Below, piece by piece: positions 20,814 to 27,141 of a stretch of DNA of 28,760 bases. The DNA comes from a virus. Numbering within the stretch: position 1 is the stretch's first letter; each line of letters opens with the position of its first letter. Where the stretch lies: positions 1-28,760 of IMG/VR virus record IMGVR_UViG_3300027770_000203. One strand, 5' to 3'. The translations under genes and the position numbers were made by a program. Under the pieces are notes generated by a model, which was given only the letters and a program-made list of their open reading frames with translations, did not search any database and was not told where the DNA came from.

Positions 20814-20909
20814 ATGACAGAGCAAGACCCAAACGGCTTAAGCCAGTATCAGCCGGGAGCAAAGCTTGATAGCAGAAAGCTTCGCCCGCAGCTTGTACTT
20901 GGAAGCTAA
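20814..20909 (+). pseudogene. 31-codon N-terminal remnant, dATP/dGTP diphosphohydrolase-like
   Basis: A short frame starting at ATG 20814 reads DPNGLSQYQPGAKLDSRK followed by LRPQLVLGS and a stop. The DPNG...PGAKLD.GK.R..LVLG pattern is what I recall at the N-terminus of phage dATP/dGTP diphosphohydrolase-type proteins (the DUF5664-like N-terminal module), which normally continue with a catalytic part of about 100 residues. Nothing matching continues in any frame afterwards; an unrelated gene begins at 20922. It is most likely a decayed fragment, or a free-standing small protein. Confidence 0.45.
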
Positions 20910-20921
20910 CGAAAGTAAGTA

Positions 20922-21647
20922 ATGTTAAATGATAGAACTGATGAGTTTTATGGTGCAAGACTTGTAGCCGATGCAAGACTACACCTTGGCGCCATCATCA
21001 ATGGACAATATTCAGAACCATTCTTTGTTACTATGTGTAAAATAATGAGTAACGAGGTATATCTTGGGTATAAAACGTTTGGGAATAGAGAGGTAAAGCT
21101 ATCTGGGATAAAAGATTTCTTTTTCAATTCAAGCTACGGACTTGGGGTAAAGCGTCCAGACCTCAACCAGTTTCTTGCAAATTGCACAAAAGCGGCGGTA
21201 AAGGATAAATCGCAAAGCCAGTATGCCTTTAAGTTTATCAAATGGCTCAGGGACCAAGACGATATATTCGACTTTCCAGCAGAATACTTTGAATACAAAA
21301 GGCTAAGGCTTACGATATTCAAGAAATACGCAAAGAATAGAAACGAAAGGTGGAAGCAGTTTCATTTAGCCGAAGGCCTTTATACGCACAACCCTGAACT
21401 ACTTTGTCAGATTGGGCCTGGACGTAAATACAAAGATGTTATAGAATGCTGCGATAAAGAAGGAATAAAAGAGTCGGTAAAGACAATCAAGCTTGAACTT
21501 TACTCAAGGCCAACAGTTCATCAGGTTCATCAAATTGCAAACAGGCTTCATGTTCGCCTGGACTCCTTGCACAGGAAAGCATTGATCGCTAGGCTTATCG
21601 AGCTATACAAGGAATCTGAGGCGAGTGATGAGACTTTTAGCGATTGA
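20922..21647 (+). CDS. hypothetical protein, 241 residues
   Basis: ATG 20922 follows GAAAGTAAGTA without a real SD. The N-terminal half is mixed; residues 85-160 are strongly basic and aromatic (KFIKWLRDQDDIFDFPAEYF, YKRLRLTIFKKYAKNRNERW). The C-terminal 60 residues are helical with VHQVHQIANRLHVRLDSLHRKALIARLIELY, which could be a helical protein- or DNA-contact domain (SAP-like by length, uncertain). It overlaps the resolvase gene by 20 bases. Function unknown. Confidence 0.7.
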   Translation: MLNDRTDEFYGARLVADARLHLGAIINGQYSEPFFVTMCKIMSNEVYLGYKTFGNREVKLSGIKDFFFNSSYGLGVKRPDLNQFLANCTKAAVKDKSQSQYAFKFIKWLRDQDDIFDFPAEYFEYKRLRLTIFKKYAKNRNERWKQFHLAEGLYTHNPELLCQIGPGRKYKDVIECCDKEGIKESVKTIKLELYSRPTVHQVHQIANRLHVRLDSLHRKALIARLIELYKESEASDETFSD

Positions 21648-22104
21648 TCCAGGGCCGGAAAAATCTGGCTATGTGATATGGGATGGCAGTCGCGTAATAA
21701 ATTCTGGCCATGAACTAAATGAAAAAATCAAAGAATCACTAATAGATGGATCTACTCATGTAGCAATAGAAATGATTGCTTCCTATGGTATGGCTGTTGG
21801 TGCATCCGTATTCAATACATGTGTAGAGATTGGAAAATTTGTAGAGCGTGTTAACATTTTTGCCCCAAATACTTCAGTTGAACTGATCTATAGGAACAGC
21901 GTTAAGGTATTTGTTTGCGGAACAGCGAAGGCAAAAGATACAAACATTCGACAATCTTTAATCGACTCGATAGGTGTTGTCGGCACAAAAGGCAGCCCTG
22001 GCCCGCTTTATGGAGTCAAAAGCCACGCTTGGGCAGCTCTTGCGGTCGCCGTTACGGCGGCAAATGATGTCAGGCTGCCTGGACACAAGCCGATTTCCGG
22101 CTGA
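21628..22104 (+). CDS. RuvC-like Holliday-junction resolvase
   Basis: 158 residues from ATG 21628, with GAGG five bases upstream; a GTG at 21625 is the alternative. The RNase-H-like active site shows D7 in LLAIDPGPEKSG, E48 in VAIEMIASYGMAVGASVFN, and a C-terminal GVKSHAWAALAVAVT. This is the pattern of a phage/plasmid RuvC-like family and not of E. coli RuvC; the final acidic residue of classical RuvC is not evident. It would cut branched intermediates made by the recombination module upstream. Confidence 0.85.
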   Translation: MRLLAIDPGPEKSGYVIWDGSRVINSGHELNEKIKESLIDGSTHVAIEMIASYGMAVGASVFNTCVEIGKFVERVNIFAPNTSVELIYRNSVKVFVCGTAKAKDTNIRQSLIDSIGVVGTKGSPGPLYGVKSHAWAALAVAVTAANDVRLPGHKPISG

Positions 22105-22108
22105 CTGC

Positions 22109-22137
22109 TTGCAAGCTGCCCGTAAGTGTGTTATCTT
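22109..22137 (+). promoter_or_regulatory. promoter of the AbrB-like gene
   Basis: TTGCAA (22109-22114), 17 bp, TATCTT (22132-22137), 23 bases before ATG 22161, with AAGGA as SD. The gene therefore has its own promoter and is closed by the terminator at 22740-22770. Confidence 0.6.
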
Positions 22138-22160
22138 TCATAGGCCAACAAGGAAGCCCA

Positions 22161-22718
22161 ATGGCAACCAAACGCCGTACCGCTGACACTGCCAGCGAAT
22201 CCACCGTCGAAACCGATTCCCCCGAAAACATGTCCGAAGTTATCGCCGAAGCTACCGACTCCAAAAAGCGGTCTGCCAAAACCCGTGAGTCTGGTACTCG
22301 TTTGACGGGTCAAGAGCTTCTTGCTTACACCGATACAAACGCTACGGCTGGTAAAACCGCCGAAGAGCTGGCGCTTGGTGCTGGTTATTTCACCAAGATC
22401 ACTGATACTGAAACTGGCGAAACGAAGACCAACATTCAAACGCAGGAATACTACAAGGTTGTCGCCGAGACTTCCCGTGGTATCACCATCGCCCCGAGCA
22501 AGCGTGTCTACGCCCCTCGCCGCAACCGCGCTCAGGCGATCACCGTTGGCGGCACCGGCAACTGTGTCGTTGGCGTCCGCTACACCGCTCAGGCGGGCTA
22601 CGAGCCCGGTTCCAAGGTGTCTGTGGTAGTGGAAGGCAACCGGGTCATCCTGTCGCCCTTTGTGGAGTCCGAGGGCGCCGATGAGGATCAGTCCGAAAGC
22701 GAAGACATGGACCTCTGA
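22161..22718 (+). CDS. cyanobacterial AbrB-type transcription regulator-like protein
   Basis: 185 residues from ATG 22161 with SD AAGGA. After a Ser/Thr/Glu-rich leader (1-45) comes LTGQELLAYTDTN and GAGYFTKITD...TKTNIQTQEYYKVV (48-101), which matches the N-terminal module of cyanobacterial AbrB-like (cyAbrB) regulators of carbon and nitrogen metabolism. Residues 127-167 (ITVGGTGNCVVGVRYTAQAG, EPGSKVSVVVEGNRVILSP) match the swapped-hairpin AbrB DNA-binding part. The acidic tail is unusual. Codon use is more GC-rich than the neighbours. It is a monocistronic unit, so probably made in quantity. Confidence 0.8.
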   Translation: MATKRRTADTASESTVETDSPENMSEVIAEATDSKKRSAKTRESGTRLTGQELLAYTDTNATAGKTAEELALGAGYFTKITDTETGETKTNIQTQEYYKVVAETSRGITIAPSKRVYAPRRNRAQAITVGGTGNCVVGVRYTAQAGYEPGSKVSVVVEGNRVILSPFVESEGADEDQSESEDMDL

Positions 22719-22724
22719 TAGCCT

Positions 22725-22733
22725 TGCTACTAT
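22725..22733 (+). promoter_or_regulatory. TTGCTACTAT box (extended -10-like)
   Basis: TTGCTACTATC sits just after the AbrB-like stop and before the terminator. It has a TGC-extended -10 but no recognisable -35. Its location directly before a terminator is odd: transcripts from it would be attenuated before MazG. Confidence 0.3.
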
Positions 22734-22739
22734 CGTCTG

Positions 22740-22770
22740 GAAGCCCCATTTTAACATGGGGCTTCTTTTT
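22740..22770 (+). terminator. intrinsic terminator after the AbrB-like gene
   Basis: GAAGCCCCAT (22740-22749) and ATGGGGCTTC (22756-22765) form a perfect ten-pair stem with a six-base loop, followed by TTTTT. Confidence 0.92.
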
Positions 22771-22788
22771 ACCTGCAATCAACAAAGC

Positions 22789-23187
22789 ATGGGACTCCTT
22801 CAATCACAAGCTGCCGTGTGGCGCCAAGCGTTTGAAGTTGAAAGTAATCGAGAAAAAGGATCTCAGCAATTTAATCTTCAGATTCATCTCATTCAAGAGG
22901 AGTACGGCGAAACACTTGAAGCTCTTTTTGCGCTTGATACAAGTAGCACAGAGAGTAAAGCTGAAGCCCTAAAGGAGCTTGCTGATCTCGTCTTTGTCTG
23001 CTATCAAGCAGCCGAAAACATGGGGTGGGATCTTGACGAAGCTATACAAAGGGTATTTATCAGCAATATGTCAAAGCTTGATGATAGTGGTAGAGCAATT
23101 AGAAACAACAAGGGGAAAGTCCTGAAGGGGCCAAAGTATTGCCTGCCCTCACTCAATGATCTTGTAGAAGATGAACCAAAAGAATGA
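22789..23187 (+). CDS. mazG: MazG-like nucleotide pyrophosphohydrolase
   Basis: 132 residues from ATG 22789, after the terminator. The all-alpha NTP-pyrophosphatase pattern is present: LQIHLIQEEYGETLEAL (E-E-x-x-E) near residues 30-46, then EALKELADLVFVCYQAAENMGWDLDEAI (E-x-x-D) and VFISNMSKLDDSG at about 88-100, as in phage MazG/HisE-like proteins. These hydrolyse nucleoside triphosphates and in cyanophages are thought to adjust host nucleotide pools. The C-terminus GPKYCLPSL is typical for phage members. Confidence 0.85.
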   Translation: MGLLQSQAAVWRQAFEVESNREKGSQQFNLQIHLIQEEYGETLEALFALDTSSTESKAEALKELADLVFVCYQAAENMGWDLDEAIQRVFISNMSKLDDSGRAIRNNKGKVLKGPKYCLPSLNDLVEDEPKE

Positions 23188-23350
23188 TCCTAAGTTTATC
23201 GAAGATACTGAAATCGACTCAATTATTGAAAGCACTTGGAATTCCAACGCATCTATTGATGCAAATCTAAGGTTAATCGCAAGGGCATCAGTCTCTTACG
23301 GTCAGCGTCGTCTTATTGCTGAGGGATGGAGGCGATTGTATAACTCTTAA
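23171..23350 (+). CDS. small hypothetical protein, 59 residues
   Basis: ATG 23171 overlaps the MazG stop by 17 bases. It is acidic at the N-terminus (NDPKFIEDTEIDSIIEST) and helical and basic at the C-terminus (QRRLIAEGWRRLYNS). No motif recognised. Coding is supported by tight packing and its codon use, not by homology. Confidence 0.6.
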   Translation: MNQKNDPKFIEDTEIDSIIESTWNSNASIDANLRLIARASVSYGQRRLIAEGWRRLYNS

Positions 23351-23416
23351 CCTTTCCGTCTGGGGAGGCATGTGGGATTATGGGTGTATGGACTCTCCCT
23401 TGGACCCTCGCTGACC

Positions 23417-24283
23417 ATGAACGAGCAGGCGTATCTCAACGAAATCGGGAGATACCCTCTCTTAACCAAGAGTCAGGAGCTTGGCTTAGGTGCACAGATA
23501 CAAGCTTGGCTAAGTATCAATAAAGAAGAAAGCGAATATACGGATGAAGAAAAACAAATAGCAAAAGCCGGAAAAAGGGCGAGGCAAAAGTTTGTCAACT
23601 GTAATCTAAGACTTGTTATTGGCATTGCTAGAAAATACTCTGGCTCTTGCAATACACTTGACTTAATGGATTTAATACAAGAAGGAAATAAGGGACTCAT
23701 AAGAGCTGTAGAAAAGTTTGACCCTAAACTTGGATACGCAATGAGTACATATTCATATTGGTGGATAAGGCAGGCTATACAGAGGGGAATTCATTCCAGC
23801 GAATCTGCGATCAAAATCCCTTGCAACGTCAGGGAGTCATTAAGCAAGATTAAGAAAAGTATTGAACAGTTTGAAAAGAAGCACTTGCGTTCGCCAACAG
23901 CCAAGGAAATCGCCAGAAACTGCGAACTATCAGTTGAAGATGTTGAAATTGCAATGAACATTCCGAAGGTTCAAGTAAGTCTTGATGCTCCTACTGGTCA
24001 GGATAACGACTCAGTTGCATTGATTAACTTTATATGCGATGAACAAACCAGCAATGCAATTGAAGATGCGGAGGAGAGAATTCAACTTGAGTCACTGAAA
24101 ACAGCAATTAACAATCTTGACGAGATAAGTAAGTTTATTATTACTGAAAGAATGCTCAACCCACCAACGTCTTGGAAAAAGCTTGCCTCGCTTACAGGTA
24201 TGGGAGTTACAAAATTACGGCAAATCGAGTTACTTGCTATCAATCGTTGCTCACTTCTGATTCGCTTGGAAAGCCAAGTATAA
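23417..24283 (+). CDS. sigma-70 family RNA polymerase sigma factor
   Basis: 288 residues from ATG 23417; the upstream 15 codons are rejected as low-quality sequence. Region 1.2: AYLNEIGRYPLLTKSQE (5-21). Region 2: RARQKFVNCNLRLVIGIARK (54-73), LDLMDLIQEGNKGLIRAVEK (81-100), YSYWWIRQAIQRGI (112-125). Region 3: IKIPCNVRESLSKI with RSPTAKEIAR (132-167). Region 4 (225-284) is diverged, but VTKLRQIELLAINR (264-277) keeps the recognition-helix frame. It should redirect host RNA polymerase. The NEIGRYPLLT start resembles cyanobacterial primary and group 2 sigmas, so capture from a host is likely. Confidence 0.92.
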   Translation: MNEQAYLNEIGRYPLLTKSQELGLGAQIQAWLSINKEESEYTDEEKQIAKAGKRARQKFVNCNLRLVIGIARKYSGSCNTLDLMDLIQEGNKGLIRAVEKFDPKLGYAMSTYSYWWIRQAIQRGIHSSESAIKIPCNVRESLSKIKKSIEQFEKKHLRSPTAKEIARNCELSVEDVEIAMNIPKVQVSLDAPTGQDNDSVALINFICDEQTSNAIEDAEERIQLESLKTAINNLDEISKFIITERMLNPPTSWKKLASLTGMGVTKLRQIELLAINRCSLLIRLESQV

Positions 24284-24377
24284 GAAAGTCTTATATTTAA
24301 TTTGCTTGACTTTTTGCAATCTATTGGCAATGATAGCCATGCAGTCGAACCGTAGCTGCGTTTCCTTACACAAGCAC

Positions 24378-24599
24378 ATGCAGACCAAGAAACACTGGAG
24401 CGACAGCTCTGCGGCACAAGCTGTTGGAACAGCTATTGTCACCATTATCAGTATTGGACTTATTTCCATACCTTTTTTCTTAATATTTGCAGTAGTTCCA
24501 GCTTACTTTGAAGCATCAGCCTTCAATCGACTTACCACTGGTCCGAAGGTTTCAGTTTTTGATGCAGTTTTCCTTGATCTTCGCATAGAAGCAAAATGA
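24378..24599 (+). CDS. small single-pass membrane protein
   Basis: 73 residues from ATG 24378; earlier in-frame ATGs lie within a possible promoter (TTGACT at 24306). A hydrophobic segment of about 23 residues (AIVTIISIGLISIPFFLIFAV) is followed by YFEASAFNRLTTGPKVSVFD and AVFLDLR, a combination I recall from small phage membrane proteins. It likely sits in the inner membrane; no function is established. The stop overlaps the next ATG (ATGA). Confidence 0.65.
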   Translation: MQTKKHWSDSSAAQAVGTAIVTIISIGLISIPFFLIFAVVPAYFEASAFNRLTTGPKVSVFDAVFLDLRIEAK

Positions 24600-25066
24600 C
24601 CACACCCGACTTTCGCGCTTTATGCGAAGAGCTGCTGGCCGCTGCTGACGAGTACGCCGGTATGAATCCCTACATGAAACTGGACAACGCAATGAAAGCC
24701 GCCCGCACCGCCCTGGCTGCCACCACCCCCGAGGCCGCTCCGGTGGCCACGGATGAGGATCTGTGGAGCCTGTGGGCCAACCGCCCAAATTTGCCGAACT
24801 CATCTGCCGCTGCCCTCCGCGCCTGCTACAACCTGGGCCGCCAGCACGGCGCCGCCCAGCCCCCAGCCGCCCAGCCGGAGCCGCCTGTCGCGCCCAAAGA
24901 GAAGTCTGCACTTGCTCAGCAGGCGTATGTTGCTTTTGTGCAGATTTGCAAGGGCAACTCTGACGACGCTGGCACCTATGCAGAAGACGAGGAGCTTGTT
25001 CGGCAGGCCCTAAAGCGTCTTGACGATTTGGAGCAAGTAGCCGCCCAGCCGGAGGTTAGTGGGTAA
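24596..25066 (+). CDS. GC-rich cyanophage/cyanobacterial hypothetical protein
   Basis: 156 residues from ATG 24596. MTTPDFRALCEELLAAADEY is a start I associate with many Synechococcus/Cyanobium phage and prophage proteins. A short helical domain is followed by an Ala/Pro/Gln-rich linker (residues about 80-102) and a helical C-terminus. GC content is clearly higher than in flanking genes, hinting at recent transfer from a GC-rich relative. Function unknown. Confidence 0.75.
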   Translation: MTTPDFRALCEELLAAADEYAGMNPYMKLDNAMKAARTALAATTPEAAPVATDEDLWSLWANRPNLPNSSAAALRACYNLGRQHGAAQPPAAQPEPPVAPKEKSALAQQAYVAFVQICKGNSDDAGTYAEDEELVRQALKRLDDLEQVAAQPEVSG

Positions 25067-25391
25067 TCCGAAAAAACTTCATTGCAAGGTTTGTGGGGGA
25101 AAAGCAAAGTTAATCGAAACAAGACCTCACCTAAATGGAAGCAGGCGACGTAGGTACAAATGTCTTTCCGAAAGCTGCAGCCATCGTTGGAGTGAGTTTA
25201 TTGGCCCAAGATCGAAACATTCCATTCGACAGGAGGCTATAGCTATGGGTGCTCAACAGGGAAACATTTCTCAGTTATGCCACAATTGCTATCACTACAA
25301 AGAAAGTTGCAGCTTCGGGTTTCCCGATGCTATTGACGATCCATCTTTTGCTACTATTTGCAATTTATTTCAACTCAAAAACCATGACTAA
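25059..25391 (+). CDS. NrdR-like zinc ribbon plus second Cys cluster
   Basis: 110 residues from GTG 25059, overlapping the previous gene. Residues 9-47 read CKVCGGKAKLIETRP, NGSRRRRYKC, CSHRWSEF, which matches the zinc-ribbon of NrdR and related phage DNA-binding proteins (Cys 9, 12, 35, 40). The NrdR ATP-cone domain is absent. A second cluster, Cys 74, 77, 84 and 101, resembles that of 26010-26345. It could be a transcription regulator; targets are unknown. It overlaps the deaminase start by eight bases. Confidence 0.75.
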   Translation: MGNPKKLHCKVCGGKAKLIETRPHLNGSRRRRYKCLSESCSHRWSEFIGPRSKHSIRQEAIAMGAQQGNISQLCHNCYHYKESCSFGFPDAIDDPSFATICNLFQLKNHD

Positions 25392-26004
25392 TCGACAAAC
25401 TGGTTTTCTTTCTGATCGCTACATTCGTTCTTTTGCGGAAGAAGGAATGATTGCTCCGTTTGAGTACGACAAGATTCGCAAGATTAGATTTATTTCTCGG
25501 GAGCTTTTGCGAATAGATGCACCCGCTATTAGTTTTGGGTGCAGCAGCTATGGTTACGACCTTAGGCTTGCGCCTCACGATTTTCGTATTTTTCACCATG
25601 TCCCTGGACTGATTGTAAATCCAAAAGCTTTTGATGATCGCTGCCTAGTGTCAACAGAGTTTCATATCGACGAGTTCGGTCAGTATTTTATTCTTCCCGC
25701 TCACACTTATGCACTTGGCGTAACGCTTGAACGGCTCAAGCTTCCATCGAACATTACAGCACTATTCATTGGTAAAAGCACTTACGCTCGCTGTGGAATT
25801 ATCGTAAATACAACCCCTGGCGAAGCCGGATGGGAGGGGTTTCTAACGCTTGAGATCAGCAATAGCTCTGGTGCTGACTGTAGAATCTACGCAAATGAGG
25901 GAATTGCCCAAGCGCTCTTCATGGAAGGCAGTGTTTGCGATAGTCCCTATGGCGAAGGAAAGTATCAGGACCAAGGAAATGCTGTTACTTTGGCGAGAAT
26001 CTAA
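25384..26004 (+). CDS. dcd: dCTP deaminase
   Basis: 206 residues from ATG 25384; the longer frame to 25249 covers the upstream gene. The trimeric dUTPase-like fold shows SSYGYDLRL at 54-62, the signature GKSTYARCGI at 130-139, the catalytic Glu in GWEGFLTLEISN at 149-160, and GIAQALF at 173-179. It converts dCTP to dUTP and ammonia, feeding dTMP synthesis for phage DNA. No thymidylate synthase or dUTPase is seen nearby. Length fits bacterial dCTP deaminases (about 190 residues). Confidence 0.92.
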   Translation: MTNRQTGFLSDRYIRSFAEEGMIAPFEYDKIRKIRFISRELLRIDAPAISFGCSSYGYDLRLAPHDFRIFHHVPGLIVNPKAFDDRCLVSTEFHIDEFGQYFILPAHTYALGVTLERLKLPSNITALFIGKSTYARCGIIVNTTPGEAGWEGFLTLEISNSSGADCRIYANEGIAQALFMEGSVCDSPYGEGKYQDQGNAVTLARI

Positions 26005-26009
26005 CAAAA

Positions 26010-26345
26010 ATGGCACTAACAGTCGAGCAAGTTAAGGAAAATGTGAGAGCAGTTCTTTCTCATCCATTAACTACCAGCCACGCCGAAATATCGCGCTTGA
26101 CAGGTATCCATCGTGAAATGATTAGAGAGATTAGATTTGGAATAAAGTTTGATAACGTACTACCAAGCTTACCCCGCCTCGACCCTAAAAGTTTCAGGCA
26201 AAAATGCTATAACTGTGTTCAGTGGAAGCCAGGTACAGAGGAATTCCAAGGAAGCTGTACCCTTGGCATTCCAGAGTGCGTATCCGAAGGTTCAACTTGG
26301 GCTCGCGGTTGTGGGGCATATAGCGTAACCGGAGAAGAAGCATGA
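26010..26345 (+). CDS. helix-turn-helix protein with C-terminal Cys cluster
   Basis: 111 residues from ATG 26010. Residues 20-45 (TTSHAEISRLTGIHREMIREIRFG) form a likely helix-turn-helix. After a Pro-rich linker (VLPSLPRLDPKSF) comes a zinc-type cluster: Cys 66, 69, 83 and 101, with GSCTLGIPEC and ARGCGAYS. The Cys-part is similar to the end of 25059-25391. Such proteins recur in cyanophages in my memory. Probably a phage transcription regulator, by inference. The stop is coupled to the next ATG. Confidence 0.7.
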   Translation: MALTVEQVKENVRAVLSHPLTTSHAEISRLTGIHREMIREIRFGIKFDNVLPSLPRLDPKSFRQKCYNCVQWKPGTEEFQGSCTLGIPECVSEGSTWARGCGAYSVTGEEA

Positions 26346-26686
26346 CAACAGACTGGAAAGCGATTTCAATTAAGCTTAGTGATGCGTTGGCGGCAAGTGA
26401 AAAGTTCTGGGAGCACAGAGACTTGCTTCGACAGGTAAATGACTTGCTAATGGATGAAGAAGAGAGGACTCCATTGAAGTGGATCGGCCTTCCGACCGGA
26501 GTTCAAAATGCACTAATGCGATCAGGCTGTGATACGATAGAAAAGCTTGTTAAGCTTAGGAAGGAACAGATACTTTCAATTCGCGGAATAGGGGAAAGGT
26601 CTATTCCTGTAATCACAAGATCAATCAAAAATTGGAACAGTGTAAACTGTCCTGCAGGAGATCCCTTGTCATTTGCAGATGAGTAG
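26342..26686 (+). CDS. RNA polymerase alpha-CTD-like helix-hairpin-helix protein
   Basis: 114 residues. Residues 47-97 (WIGLPTGVQNALMRSGCDTI, then EKLVKLRKEQILSIRGIGER and SIPVITRSIKNW) follow the alpha-CTD pattern: L-G-L-S-x-R-x-x-N-x-L-x-x-x-G, then L, then L-L-x-I-R-x-(F/I)-G-x-(K/R)-S. The first 45 residues form a helical extension. No RNA polymerase alpha N-terminal domain is present. It could compete with or tether the host alpha CTD. Its last 62 bases overlap a convergent gene. Confidence 0.7.
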   Translation: MTTDWKAISIKLSDALAASEKFWEHRDLLRQVNDLLMDEEERTPLKWIGLPTGVQNALMRSGCDTIEKLVKLRKEQILSIRGIGERSIPVITRSIKNWNSVNCPAGDPLSFADE

Positions 26687-26942
26687 CGCTAATTTCTTCG
26701 GTTAAAGGCTCCCCTTTTGCTAGTACAAGCTCTACCTCCAGATGACGGACTCTACCTAAAAGCATATTTATAGTAGCTTCGTGTTGATACCAGTCAACTA
26801 AAAGCTTGTCTGTCAATTCATTCAATTCATCCCTGCCCAGCTTGGCCGCTTTCCGCCGGTCCATTTCGCGGTCCAGCAGAGCGGTCAGACTGGGCTCAGG
26901 AGGCGTGAACCACTTACCGCAACTCTCCAGAGGGTCAGCCAT
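26625..26942 (-). CDS. coiled-coil protein, minus strand, overlapping both neighbours
   Basis: 105 residues from ATG 26942. It has a Pro-rich head (SCGKWFTPPEPSLTALLDREM), then long helices (AKLGRDELNELTDKLLVDWY, INMLLGRVRHLEVELVLAK). The composition is clearly protein-like. It has no SD and overlaps the plus gene 26342-26686 by 62 bases at the end, and shares the CATG of its start with the plus gene at 26941. One of these overlapping calls could be wrong, but each looks coding. Family not certain; resembles small cyanobacterial proteins. Confidence 0.6.
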   Translation of the reverse strand: MADPLESCGKWFTPPEPSLTALLDREMDRRKAAKLGRDELNELTDKLLVDWYQHEATINMLLGRVRHLEVELVLAKGEPLTEEISATHLQMTRDLLQDSLHCSNF

Positions 26943-27141
26943 GACACAGCCACAGTCAGTTCAGTCTAATCGAAACAACGAAATGCCCTATGTCACCGTT
27001 GGCACAGACAAAAGCGGTTCGGCCTGTTGGGTCGTTATCGAAGGAGAAAAGATAACGAGATTTTCGGGCGGCAAAGAAGCATTCAAAGCCTTAGGTGTAG
27101 CTATGGGAGAATACGGTGAACCCAGGCTTGGCCAAGATTAA
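26941..27141 (+). CDS. small hypothetical protein
   Basis: 66 residues from ATG 26941, with AGAGGG six bases upstream. The chain YVTVGTDKSGSACWVVIEGE, ITRFSGGKEAFKALGVAMGE looks like a small folded domain (two beta hairpins and a helix). It overlaps the convergent peptidase gene by 41 bases. It is the last plus-strand gene of the window. Family not recognised. Confidence 0.7.
   Translation: MTQPQSVQSNRNNEMPYVTVGTDKSGSACWVVIEGEKITRFSGGKEAFKALGVAMGEYGEPRLGQD

Noticed and set aside
22131-22778. long minus-strand frame opposite the AbrB-like gene
   Set aside because: It is the mirror of a GC-biased coding sequence, crosses a terminator and has no promoter or SD.
26625-26942. NblA-like phycobilisome degradation protein
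   Set aside because: Size and helical look are vaguely similar, but the NblA motif is not present and the Pro-rich head does not fit.
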